Shown here piece by piece: positions 1 to 7,457 of a stretch of DNA of 64,000 nucleotides. A program made the position numbers and the translations under genes. Every line of letters starts with the position of its first letter. Within the stretch, counting starts at the first letter, position 1. Origin of the DNA: an uncultured Akkermansia sp. (lineage in GTDB: Bacteria > Verrucomicrobiota > Verrucomicrobiia > Verrucomicrobiales > Akkermansiaceae). The stretch spans positions 1 to 64,000 of the forward strand of contig CAJGCZ010000001.1 in assembly GCA_904501975.1 (NCBI GenBank), in the 5' to 3' direction. Below the pieces are notes generated by a model. The model was given only the letters and a program-made list of their open reading frames with translations. It made no database searches and had not been told where the DNA came from.

Positions 1-20
1 CGCGGTATATGGGAGAAGGA

Positions 21-129
21 ACGGCTGACGCCGTGGTGAAGAATGCCCGTTGGGCATGGTGAAGAATCTGCCTGCGGCAGATGGTGAAGAACAGCTGGCG
101 CTGTAGTGAAGAACGCACCTGCGGTGCGT
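21..129. repeat. array of five variable hairpins with constant 9-nt spacers
   Basis: Five short perfect inverted repeats sit at a regular 23-24 nt period: 21-34 (5-bp stem), 43-57 (6 bp), 66-82 (7 bp), 91-104 (5 bp) and 113-129 (7 bp), with 3-4 nt loops. They are separated by the near-constant 9-mer GGTGAAGAA (35-43, 58-66, 83-91, and AGTGAAGAA at 105-113). Stem sequences differ from unit to unit while pairing is kept, so this is not a simple tandem repeat. A weaker spacer-like GGAGAAGGA lies just to the left (12-20), so the array may continue beyond the window edge. No frame reads through it. Function unknown. Confidence 0.75.
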
Positions 130-186
130 AGTACGGAGGGCCGGCAAACCCCCATTTATCAACTAAGTATTTTAACAGCGCGTTAC

Positions 187-223
187 AAAAAAGGGCGGCT
201 CCTATAACGGACCGCCCTTTTTT
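187..223 (-). terminator. intrinsic terminator after the Rrf2 gene
   Basis: A perfect 12-bp stem (187-198 with 212-223) has A and T tracts at its two ends, so it can act in both directions. It lies 7 nt beyond the stop codon of the Rrf2-family gene. Confidence 0.85.
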
Positions 224-229
224 GTGCAA

Positions 230-685
230 TTACTTACATTTCTTTGGTTTCTTAACATCGCAAGCGAGGGATTCAAGTTCCTCGCGTTCGAGTCTGTCCA
301 AGGTGTACGATTGCATGAAGTTTTTGACAAGGTCATATAATTCATTCCACATCGGTAATGTGGGGCAAACGTCTTTCTTGGGGCAGTCGTTGATGGAAGT
401 TGCCAAGCAGTGAACCGGAGCAAGATTACCCTCAGCTGCGTGCAGAATCTCATACACGGTGTAATCTTTGGGGTCTCTGGTTAATTTATAGCCACCGGAT
501 TTACCGCGGGAGCTCATAACGAGCTCTTCCTTGAGAAGTAGTGACATGATGCTCTCCATGTATTTAAGCGTCACGTCCTGACGCTCCGCTACAGCGCGAA
601 GCGATACGGGGCCATCATTTACATGATGGGCCAGGTCAATCATGATGCGAAGTGCATATCGGCCTTTCGTAGATATCTTTAACAT
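230..685 (-). CDS. Rrf2 family transcriptional regulator (IscR-like)
   Basis: A 151-aa DNA-binding regulator. The N-terminus (MLKISTKGRYALRIMIDLA) is the typical Rrf2 start, followed by a winged helix-turn-helix over roughly residues 1-80 with the wing sequence RGKSGGYKL. Three cysteines at about 93, 101 and 107 sit where IscR-type members bind an Fe-S cluster, although the spacing (C-x7-C-x5-C) is not exactly that of E. coli IscR. Known members sense Fe-S status, nitric oxide or cysteine metabolism; which applies here cannot be read from the sequence. It is monocistronic, between its own promoter (695-722) and a terminator (187-223). The predicted transcript starts only a few nt before the ATG. 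It may act on the suf genes at 27 kb, but that is inference. Confidence 0.9.
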   Translation of the reverse strand: MLKISTKGRYALRIMIDLAHHVNDGPVSLRAVAERQDVTLKYMESIMSLLLKEELVMSSRGKSGGYKLTRDPKDYTVYEILHAAEGNLAPVHCLATSINDCPKKDVCPTLPMWNELYDLVKNFMQSYTLDRLEREELESLACDVKKPKKCK

Positions 686-694
686 GTCACGATT

Positions 695-722
695 GTTATA
701 ACATATTTATCCGATAGGTCAA
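695..722 (-). promoter_or_regulatory. sigma70-like promoter of the Rrf2 gene
   Basis: On the minus strand TTGACC (717-722) is followed after 16 nt by TATAAC (695-700). The ATG at 685 begins 9 nt after the -10 box, which predicts a leaderless or nearly leaderless mRNA. Confidence 0.55.
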
Positions 723-727
723 GAGAA

Positions 728-759
728 AACGCTACTTTTCAACTAGGAAAAGTAGCGTT
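728..759 (-). terminator. intrinsic terminator after dnaA
   Basis: A perfect 13-bp stem (728-740 with 747-759) has a 6-nt loop and is followed on the minus strand by a T-rich tract. It lies 30 nt beyond the dnaA stop codon. Confidence 0.85.
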
Positions 760-789
760 AGTATGATAATATGGCTAAAATACTTGCAA

Positions 790-2193
790 TTACGCTATTT
801 GAGCGGCCAGACGAGAGACGATTTCCTGCAACTGGGAATCGGAGCCAAGCTTCTCCTCGATAGTTTTCGAGGCATGAATCACGGTGCCGTGGTCTCTTCC
901 GCCAAAGGCAGCGCCGATATCCTGAAGGGAAAGGTCGGTATGCTTGCGGGCCAAATACATGGCCACTTGGCGAGGATGAGCGATATTGGCTGTACGGCGA
1001 CGCCCGTTAATATCTGTGACGCGGATATTGAATTCATCCGCCACCATTTTCTGGATATCAGGAACAGAAACGGAGGTGACGTTCTTCTCTTCGTGCAGCA
1101 TATCGCGCAATTGCATGCGTGCATCCATCACAGAAGGCTTTTTCTGAGAGAAGGAGGCAAATGTAGCCAAACGAATCAAAGCGCCTTCCAGGCGGCGTAC
1201 AGAGCGCGTAATATTGCGAGCAAGGTACTCGATAACTTCATCGCTGATGAGGTCGCCCTTCCAGAGGCGGCGCTTGTTGCGAAGAATGGCAATGCGTGTT
1301 TCGAGATCAGGCACGGTCAGCGCGACTGTCAAGCCCTGCTCAAAGCGAGAGGTCAGGCGGTCGTCGAGACGAGAGATTTCAGCAGCCGGACAATCGGAAG
1401 CAAGGACAATTTGCTTCCCGCTGGCAAACAGTGCATTGAACGTGTGGAAAAATTCCTCCTGCGTTTTATCTTTCTGTGAGAGGAATTGCACATCGTCAAT
1501 AAGCAAAACGTCTGCCTTACGGTATTTGCTGCGGAAATTGCTCAGCGCTTCACCTTTGCGAGAGATGGCTTCGATGTAAGTGTTGGTAAAATCCTCGCTG
1601 GTAACGTAAAGTACCTGCAGTTCGTCATTCTTTTCGCGAATGGCGTTTCCGATGGCATGCAGAAGGTGCGTTTTGCCTAAACCGGATGCGCCGTGAATGA
1701 ACAGGGGATTGTACATGCTGCTGGGAGCATTAACCACAGCTTGTGCTGCTGTGAAGGCAAATTCACTATTGCCGCCTACAACGAAGCTGTCGAATGTAAA
1801 ATCGGTGTTCAATCCGCTTTGGTGAACGGGTTGTTTTTTAGCCTTCTTGGGCTTTTTCGTCTTTTTAGTTTGTACGGGTTCAGTTGCTACCTGTTCCGAG
1901 TGCGTTGCAGAGAGAGAGACTGCAGGTGCTGCTTCAGCCTGAACAAATTCAAGCTCGCGGGCGGCTTTCAGCACTCGAGTTGCTGACATCAAAATATCGG
2001 CTGCGTAGAAGTTTTCAATCCATTCTACGAGCATATCGGCCGGGTGCTCAATGATGAGCTTGGTTCCGGTGTCACTTTTGAGAGTCAGATGTGAGATATA
2101 AGTCTCGAACCCATACGATGCCACATTTCCCTGGGCACGGAGATCCTCCATGATCTCTGCCCAAAGCTTCCCTTCTTTTTCTTGTTGGTTCAT
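790..2193 (-). CDS. dnaA: chromosomal replication initiator protein DnaA
   Basis: A 467-aa AAA+ initiator that binds DnaA boxes at oriC and loads the replicative helicase. Visible parts: an N-terminal interaction domain (about 1-80), a linker rich in Lys/Pro (about 85-125), Walker A GASGLGKTH near residue 168, Walker B LLIDDVQF near 229, and a C-terminal DNA-binding helix-turn-helix with the signature GGRDHGTVIHASKTIEEKL. The usual RDHTTV is RDHGTV here. The length is normal for the family. dnaN and recF are not neighbours. The flanking genes are an Rrf2 regulator and thiL, so this is not the classical dnaA-dnaN locus. A terminator follows directly. Confidence 0.98.
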   Translation of the reverse strand: MNQQEKEGKLWAEIMEDLRAQGNVASYGFETYISHLTLKSDTGTKLIIEHPADMLVEWIENFYAADILMSATRVLKAARELEFVQAEAAPAVSLSATHSEQVATEPVQTKKTKKPKKAKKQPVHQSGLNTDFTFDSFVVGGNSEFAFTAAQAVVNAPSSMYNPLFIHGASGLGKTHLLHAIGNAIREKNDELQVLYVTSEDFTNTYIEAISRKGEALSNFRSKYRKADVLLIDDVQFLSQKDKTQEEFFHTFNALFASGKQIVLASDCPAAEISRLDDRLTSRFEQGLTVALTVPDLETRIAILRNKRRLWKGDLISDEVIEYLARNITRSVRRLEGALIRLATFASFSQKKPSVMDARMQLRDMLHEEKNVTSVSVPDIQKMVADEFNIRVTDINGRRRTANIAHPRQVAMYLARKHTDLSLQDIGAAFGGRDHGTVIHASKTIEEKLGSDSQLQEIVSRLAAQIA

Positions 2194-2554
2194 TGCTTGT
2201 ATCTCGTTCTTGTATGTTACCGGCTGTTTGGCCGGAGTCGTGTTGCGGGGGGTAATATGCCACGTCTCTAAAAAAGCGCAAAGATTTTTTTAGTTTTACT
2301 AACACGAGAGTAGGGGCGTATCTGTTGTTCCATGCGGGTTCCACACGATAGAATATTTTTTGTCATTAACAAAAATAAAGCTTAATATTTCTTGATAATT
2401 ATTTTGAGGTGCGGAATATTGAGGTTTGATATCGTGGAACAGAGCAGGCCGCTTTATAATATGTTAACTGTTAATGCGCAACTAATATGCAGGAAAGTTA
2501 TGCCTAAATTATTTTGTTAGGTGTAGGGAGAGGTAGATGCTTGAAAAAGAGACT
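2194..2554. other. AT-rich intergenic region upstream of dnaA
   Basis: This 361-bp gap separates thiL from dnaA. It has A/T runs (2276-2300, 2340-2410) and one partial DnaA-box-like sequence, GGTTCCACA near 2337. I found no cluster of DnaA boxes and no clear hairpin. It probably holds the dnaA promoter. It is only a weak candidate for oriC. Confidence 0.3.
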
Positions 2555-3436
2555 TTAATGAACAAAGTGTTGCCAGCCTCCGGTGAGTGTGTTATTCACA
2601 TTTTTTGTTAACTTTCCGATGGGGATGAGAGAGAGTTCGGAAAGTGTTTCCTGAAGATGAAGAGATTCAGGGGAGAATGTCATCAGCAGCTCGTAATCTT
2701 CACCATCGTTGAGGGCTTGAAGAACATTACAGCCGGGGTTGACAGGGATGGATTTTTCTTCTAATTCAAATCCGCATTGGCAAGCCGTGGCAAGTCGAGG
2801 TAAATCAGCCGCCAATCCGTCGGATAAATCCATCATCGCACTAGGCAGTGTACCACGGTTCATCAGGGCACGTGCCAGCTCCACACGCGGAATGAAGTCT
2901 AAATGGTGCTCTGAGGGGAAAGACCCGCCCAGAGGACCACTGACACAAATAATATCACCCGGCATACCACCGGAGCGTAAGATGGCTTTACCTCGTTCCA
3001 CTCTACCGGTAAGGGCCACGTTGATAACCATCCCGTCATACGGAAGGGATGAGGTTTCGCCACCGGCCACAGAAACACCGAACATGGCTGCCATTTCAGA
3101 AATGCCTGTGTACAGCTCTTCCAGAAGGTGTACAGAGCGCTTGGAGTGGACAAGAATGGTAATGAGTGCATGCTCGGGAATCCCCCCCATAGCGGCGATA
3201 TCAGAGATAGCACGGGCCAGCGCTTTTCTTCCGATTCTGCGAGGCTCAGTTTCCCGAAGGAAGTGTACGCCCTCCACAACTACGTCTGTCTTGAGCAGGG
3301 TATCCCATTCATCGTTACGTGTAACAACAGCACAATCATCCCCGGGGCCGACCAGCATAGGAGCTGACGGCCTCAATTGACGAAGCAAACGAGAGAGAAT
3401 CTCGTTTTCTCCGAGTTGAGAGAGAGCTGTGTCCAT
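2555..3436 (-). CDS. thiL: thiamine-monophosphate kinase
   Basis: A 293-aa enzyme of the PurM/ThiL ATP-binding superfamily, which phosphorylates thiamine phosphate to the cofactor thiamine diphosphate in the cytoplasm. Family motifs occur in order: GPGDDCAVV near the N-terminus, DVVVEGVHF, ARAISDIAAMGG, GGETSS, MMDLSDGLAADLPRL and the C-terminal NDGEDYELL. The acidic residues of these motifs bind Mg-ATP in known structures. It is somewhat shorter than the usual 320-330 aa, mostly at the C-terminus. It is the last gene of a long minus-strand run and lies 9 nt after the CPBP protease gene, so it is probably co-transcribed. No other thiamine gene lies in the window. Confidence 0.93.
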   Translation of the reverse strand: MDTALSQLGENEILSRLLRQLRPSAPMLVGPGDDCAVVTRNDEWDTLLKTDVVVEGVHFLRETEPRRIGRKALARAISDIAAMGGIPEHALITILVHSKRSVHLLEELYTGISEMAAMFGVSVAGGETSSLPYDGMVINVALTGRVERGKAILRSGGMPGDIICVSGPLGGSFPSEHHLDFIPRVELARALMNRGTLPSAMMDLSDGLAADLPRLATACQCGFELEEKSIPVNPGCNVLQALNDGEDYELLMTFSPESLHLQETLSELSLIPIGKLTKNVNNTLTGGWQHFVH

Positions 3437-3445
3437 GTGTGTAAG

Positions 3446-4240
3446 TTAGGAGTAAATAATGCGTGCTACCCCGATGGCATTAAAAGCCATGTGTAAGAGA
3501 ATGGGGTAAATGATGGATGATGTGCGCATATATAAATAGCACTGCATCATACCGAAGAAAGATAATATGCACGTTTGCAGAAGAGAAAGGTGAATGGCCC
3601 CGAAGAACAGACCGGAGAAGAGAGCGGCGGCAAAGGCGCCAGTAGAAACACGGAGCGTATTAAAAATGAAACCTCGGAAGAAAATTTCTTCTACGATGGG
3701 AGCGATAACAACAGCTGAGATAATACCGTACATCCGCAGCTCCACCGGCGTTTCTTTAAGTGATTTTACCGCTTCTTGCATTTCCGGTGTACCGGTTGTT
3801 TCCATAATCCATTGAGCTGCACCGGAAAGGACAAATGAAATGCTGAAGAGGAAAATGACAGCTAGGGTAAGGAACAAATGATAAAAGTGTTTTGCCGCAA
3901 AGGGGAAACCAAACCCTTGGCGCTGTGCATAGCGAACCAATAAGGGGAAGAACAGGATGAGCGGAGCGAGAACATCTAACCACGGGCTGGAGGCTGCTTC
4001 AGATTCTGCCTCTGTGGGGAATAGCGAACTATAGTAGCCGTAGGTGTACAGACCTCCGGTAAGCAATAAATAGAGGAGTGTCAGGAATTTATCCGGCAGT
4101 TGCGGGAAAAAGAGTGCGCCGGCATGCTCTTTTTCTTTTGTCGGCACACAACACAAAAGAGTAACTACGGATACAGAGGAGATAAGTATCCAAAAGTTGA
4201 GCTGTACATACAGCGGTTGATGGAGGAGTGTGTCGAACAT
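3446..4240 (-). CDS. CPBP family intramembrane metalloprotease
   Basis: A 264-aa polytopic membrane protein with about eight hydrophobic segments and the three CPBP (CAAX protease/bacteriocin-processing) motifs: EEIFFRGF, a His in FFGAIHLSL, and HMAFNAIG near the C-terminus. The Glu and His residues form the metal site in characterised members, which cleave or process membrane substrates; the substrate here is unknown. I chose the ATG at 4240. A longer reading from TTG 4327 adds 29 residues that overlap the end of the phosphopantetheinyl transferase gene in another frame and look non-functional. The ATG lies 34 nt after that gene, in the same direction. Confidence 0.85.
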   Translation of the reverse strand: MFDTLLHQPLYVQLNFWILISSVSVVTLLCCVPTKEKEHAGALFFPQLPDKFLTLLYLLLTGGLYTYGYYSSLFPTEAESEAASSPWLDVLAPLILFFPLLVRYAQRQGFGFPFAAKHFYHLFLTLAVIFLFSISFVLSGAAQWIMETTGTPEMQEAVKSLKETPVELRMYGIISAVVIAPIVEEIFFRGFIFNTLRVSTGAFAAALFSGLFFGAIHLSLLQTCILSFFGMMQCYLYMRTSSIIYPILLHMAFNAIGVARIIYS

Positions 4241-4274
4241 GCGTTTGGCTATTCTACCTTCTTCGCAGCAGGAT

Positions 4275-4838
4275 TCAAGCCATAAGTTTGTACGCAACGG
4301 CACCAAGATATCCTTCCATAGGTTCAAATAACTCTACAGTAGGGGCGTTGTCGAATAGCATTTGTACGCCGTGTTGCTTGAGCACAAACGGATATTCTAA
4401 TGCTTGCCAAATTGTGACGCCGTACAATTTGACTAAAGCCTCTGCAATACACCAGCAGCAAAAAAACTTGTGAGCTGGGTAATTCTCTTGTTGTAGGAGC
4501 TCCTGTTGTTCGTTACAGAAGAGGCGAGGTGCCAGTTTGGCCGCGTTTGTGTTGGGGCGAATCTGTTGGATATCGATACCGATGGGAGAATCATGAAAGG
4601 CAAAGCAGGCCAAATCAGCCGAATGGCTAATGTTAAAGAAAACGCCATCAACCATCGGCTTGCCGTGCTCGTTGTAAGTGAACTGTATATCTGCCGCGTC
4701 CATGTTCAGTCGCCGAGCCAGTTCCTCGCGTAATAGTGCGCGCACTTGGCGTCTGCTTGCCGGAAATGCCTTTTCCTCAGCAGATAATGAATCTTCACAG
4801 ATGCCACAGGCCGGTAACTTGTAACAAAGATAATTCAT
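4275..4838 (-). CDS. 4'-phosphopantetheinyl transferase (Sfp type)
   Basis: A 187-aa enzyme that moves phosphopantetheine from CoA to a serine of carrier proteins. Sfp-type features: FNISHSADLACFAF, then IGIDIQQI (the Mg-binding GID motif), then WCIAEALVKLYG, which corresponds to the family motif WxxKEA. The Lys before the catalytic Glu is replaced by Ala, which is unusual, while the Glu and the downstream Lys are kept. It is shorter than the 220-230 aa Sfp proteins. No polyketide, peptide or fatty-acid synthase gene is nearby, so the partner carrier protein is unknown; it may serve the acyl carrier protein. Its start overlaps the phosphoesterase stop by 4 nt, indicating one operon. Confidence 0.85.
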   Translation of the reverse strand: MNYLCYKLPACGICEDSLSAEEKAFPASRRQVRALLREELARRLNMDAADIQFTYNEHGKPMVDGVFFNISHSADLACFAFHDSPIGIDIQQIRPNTNAAKLAPRLFCNEQQELLQQENYPAHKFFCCWCIAEALVKLYGVTIWQALEYPFVLKQHGVQMLFDNAPTVELFEPMEGYLGAVAYKLMA

Positions 4839-5323
4839 AAGGCAACGAATTCCACGCTGTTGGTGGCTGTATCATATACCGCAAAGGAGGGAGCTTGGCG
4901 AACTCCGCCTACTTCTCCCGGATTGGCCACTAAGGTGTGCCCGGAATAATAGGCTTCTGCCCGATGCGTGTGCCCGAAAAAAGCCGCATCATATTCACCG
5001 GATAGCACGGCCGGATAAACTTTTTGTGCATAATGAGAGAAAATGATGCGTCTGCCGTCGAGGGTTACTTCTGCTATGTGCTTATGATGTGTACAGCGTG
5101 AACCGCAGGCAAGCATGAGGTGAGAGGTTAAATCATACTCATTGTTGCCAAAAACGATATCAGCACGGTGGGGCCACTCCTCACACATAAGGCTCAGCGT
5201 GCTCAGACTCTCCATATCGCCCATGAATAACAGATGCGAGCAATCTTTCTCTAACGCATAGTGAAATGCCGTTAGCATGTTGTCAATATGGTCGTGTATA
5301 TCTGATAAAAGGGCTATTTTCAT
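4835..5323 (-). CDS. YfcE-type metallophosphoesterase
   Basis: A 162-aa calcineurin-like phosphodiesterase. Metal-binding motifs are seen in order: SDIHDHIDN at the N-terminus, LFMGDMES, FGNNEYD, IIFSHY, FGHTHRAEA and VANPGEVGG. These are the dimetal ligands of the YfcE/MJ0936 family, small cytosolic enzymes that hydrolyse phosphodiester model substrates and whose natural substrate is mostly unknown. It overlaps both neighbours by 4 nt (5320-5323 and 4835-4838), so translation is probably coupled within the minus-strand operon that starts with the 709-aa protein and its upstream partners. Confidence 0.88.
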   Translation of the reverse strand: MKIALLSDIHDHIDNMLTAFHYALEKDCSHLLFMGDMESLSTLSLMCEEWPHRADIVFGNNEYDLTSHLMLACGSRCTHHKHIAEVTLDGRRIIFSHYAQKVYPAVLSGEYDAAFFGHTHRAEAYYSGHTLVANPGEVGGVRQAPSFAVYDTATNSVEFVAL

Positions 5324-7449
5324 TTCATGGCACGTTTTTCGACGAATACGGGAGAGAGAGGAATGGCATCGTCGAATATTTTATTGGTGGTATATTTGAT
5401 GCCATCAGTGCTTACATACCAAAGACGCTCCGATTCTTTCATGCTGACGAATACGGACAGTTGACTGTATTCGTTGATATAACCACAGAAGTGAGGCTTT
5501 ACAGAGAAGCCGGCTATAAAGTGGTTCCTCATTTCAGCTGCATAGTCGCAACCTCGATGGGTGTTAAACCAGGCGGCAAAGTCCTTTTCTGCTTTCTGTA
5601 TATGAGGAGCCGTGCTGAGCCAACACCCGGGCACAAGTTGTATCTTGTGCCTTTTGAGGATATTCATGAACGAGTCCGTGTGTTCTTTCAGGGTGGGTGA
5701 GAATCGCACGCCTTTTAATAATGGGTACGGGCATGCATCCGTCAGCTGCAATAAACAGTAATAGATATAAGCTTGGGCTAAGGCAGGGTGATTTCCCGGC
5801 TTAAGGTTTAAGGTGGCGGTTAACAGCTTCGGTAGGTTCGTATGAACATAGAAGTCGGACGCATCGAGTTTAAGAGAACTCATGAGCCCCGTGGCATCGA
5901 TGGCATACATGGTTCTAGTACCATCGTTCTGGAACTCCATGTAGTTTTCCTCCGGGGTGAATTCCGGGTCTATTGAGGAGCGCTTATAGTGTACAAAGTT
6001 CGTCTTATCGATTGTGGGCTGGATAGTTGAGTACCAGGTTGTGCCGTTTTCCTGCTCAAGCGCGTATACGCGGTATTGGTATGAGGGAGCAGAAAAGAGG
6101 TCTTTGGTCAGGTTAACCATTTCTTCCGTTGCCGGAAAAGCTGCCGGGAAACTGCATTTGCCTTCTACTAAAATATCATTCGCTGCTTTTAATTGAGCCT
6201 CTGTAAATTCCCCCTCCGGGGCGGCCATAGCACATGCCATTTCATTAATAGTAGGCATCAATGAATACGCTTGTACATATTTTTCCGTTGGTTGATAGTA
6301 TTGGGAGGCAATTTTCTGAACCTGCTTTTGGTATTCCGGGTAGGTGCGGCATTTTGCCAGTTTGTCGAAGATATAACGGTTTTGCTTTACCTCATTCTTC
6401 AGCAGAACGATTTGAGCTAATTGCGCAGCCATGGGGCTTGCATAGTCAGTACTGAATTGGAAAAGCTCTTGCGATGCTGCCGTGTGCTTGAGCCTTGAAC
6501 GTACATAGCTTTCATAGTCCGTGATGCGGGCTAAGTCCACCTTCGTGTCTCCTGTCAGCTCAGGTGGGGAATCAAGTGGGGTGGCGATGTCCTGCAAAAC
6601 TTTGTTTTTACGTGTCTGCAATTCATCGTATTCTTTAGCACACTGTTTTCTCCAGCGCTCTTGGAGTATTTCTTGGCCTCGCAGTTGGTGATTAATGGCC
6701 GTCTCAATGGCGAGTTGTTCTTCCGGGCTTAAGTCGGCAATCTTCTTTTTACCTTGCTCAAAAAGGGAAATTTGAGCATCTAGCTTTCGGTATTGGGTTT
6801 CAATGTTTTTGAGCCAGTTTTCGGCTTGTGTAACGTCCGAAGCAATCGATGGACAAAAGAACCGCGTGATGCCACTGTCTGCATCTCTCAAAGCGGCCAG
6901 AACTGGTTCATATTGGTTCTCCTGCAGAGCGGAGCGTAACGTGACTTGCTTGTTGAGCGCAGCTTGCCTGAAGGCACTGCCAATGCCGATTAACAGGGCG
7001 GCACCGGCCACAACACCCAGAGTGGCAAGAATGACCTTGCGAGAGTATTTTCCTCGGAATTGTTTCAGACGTGTGGAAAGTTCCTGTAGGTATGCGCGGG
7101 TGTTTTCCGGAAGGTCTTGGTCTGTAACGCGATAGGTGCTCTTAAAGGAATCAAACTTCTCTTTAATGTCTTCCAGTTGCCCTCTACTGTATAATTTAAG
7201 ATGCTGCAAGGGGAGCTTCTCCATAGCGCGTTCCAAGGCTTGCCACGCCTCTGCTTTTGCTTGCTTATGGCGCTCTTCTGCAGATAAAGTTAAGCGCAAG
7301 GGTTGACCATTGATAAGGCGATGCAATTCCGCCTTGGCATCGTCATCGTTAGAATCTTCATCCAAAATATCCAACAGAGTGGCGCGCACCTCTTCCATGC
7401 GACCGGATAAGGCAAGTCTTCTCAGCATGCGCTCTGTTTCGACATCCAT
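5320..7449 (-). CDS. unknown 709-aa single-pass membrane protein
   Basis: I do not recognise this protein. It has an N-terminal, mainly helical and charged part (1-135) with a short tetratricopeptide-like feel at the very start, one clear membrane segment at about 138-160 (VILATLGVVAGAALLIGIGS), and a large C-terminal part of about 550 residues. That part starts with long heptad-like helices (to about 400) and ends in a mixed region with a few cysteines. With positive residues just before the segment, the large part would lie outside the cytoplasm. It lies 8 nt after the GAP1-like gene and overlaps the phosphoesterase by 4 nt. This position makes it the likely outer or periplasmic component of the FHA/GTPase/ABC cluster. 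Confidence 0.7.
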   Translation of the reverse strand: MDVETERMLRRLALSGRMEEVRATLLDILDEDSNDDDAKAELHRLINGQPLRLTLSAEERHKQAKAEAWQALERAMEKLPLQHLKLYSRGQLEDIKEKFDSFKSTYRVTDQDLPENTRAYLQELSTRLKQFRGKYSRKVILATLGVVAGAALLIGIGSAFRQAALNKQVTLRSALQENQYEPVLAALRDADSGITRFFCPSIASDVTQAENWLKNIETQYRKLDAQISLFEQGKKKIADLSPEEQLAIETAINHQLRGQEILQERWRKQCAKEYDELQTRKNKVLQDIATPLDSPPELTGDTKVDLARITDYESYVRSRLKHTAASQELFQFSTDYASPMAAQLAQIVLLKNEVKQNRYIFDKLAKCRTYPEYQKQVQKIASQYYQPTEKYVQAYSLMPTINEMACAMAAPEGEFTEAQLKAANDILVEGKCSFPAAFPATEEMVNLTKDLFSAPSYQYRVYALEQENGTTWYSTIQPTIDKTNFVHYKRSSIDPEFTPEENYMEFQNDGTRTMYAIDATGLMSSLKLDASDFYVHTNLPKLLTATLNLKPGNHPALAQAYIYYCLLQLTDACPYPLLKGVRFSPTLKEHTDSFMNILKRHKIQLVPGCWLSTAPHIQKAEKDFAAWFNTHRGCDYAAEMRNHFIAGFSVKPHFCGYINEYSQLSVFVSMKESERLWYVSTDGIKYTTNKIFDDAIPLSPVFVEKRAMK

Positions 7450-7457
7450 AGCTGGGG

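Noticed and set aside
21..129. CRISPR array
   Set aside because: The constant parts are only 9 nt and the variable parts are palindromes; period 23-24 nt is too short.
763..1479. 238-codon plus-strand frame inside dnaA
   Set aside because: Antisense shadow of the conserved AAA+ and DNA-binding parts of dnaA.
2072..2344. 90-codon minus-strand frame over the dnaA start
   Set aside because: It overlaps dnaA in another frame, with no motif.
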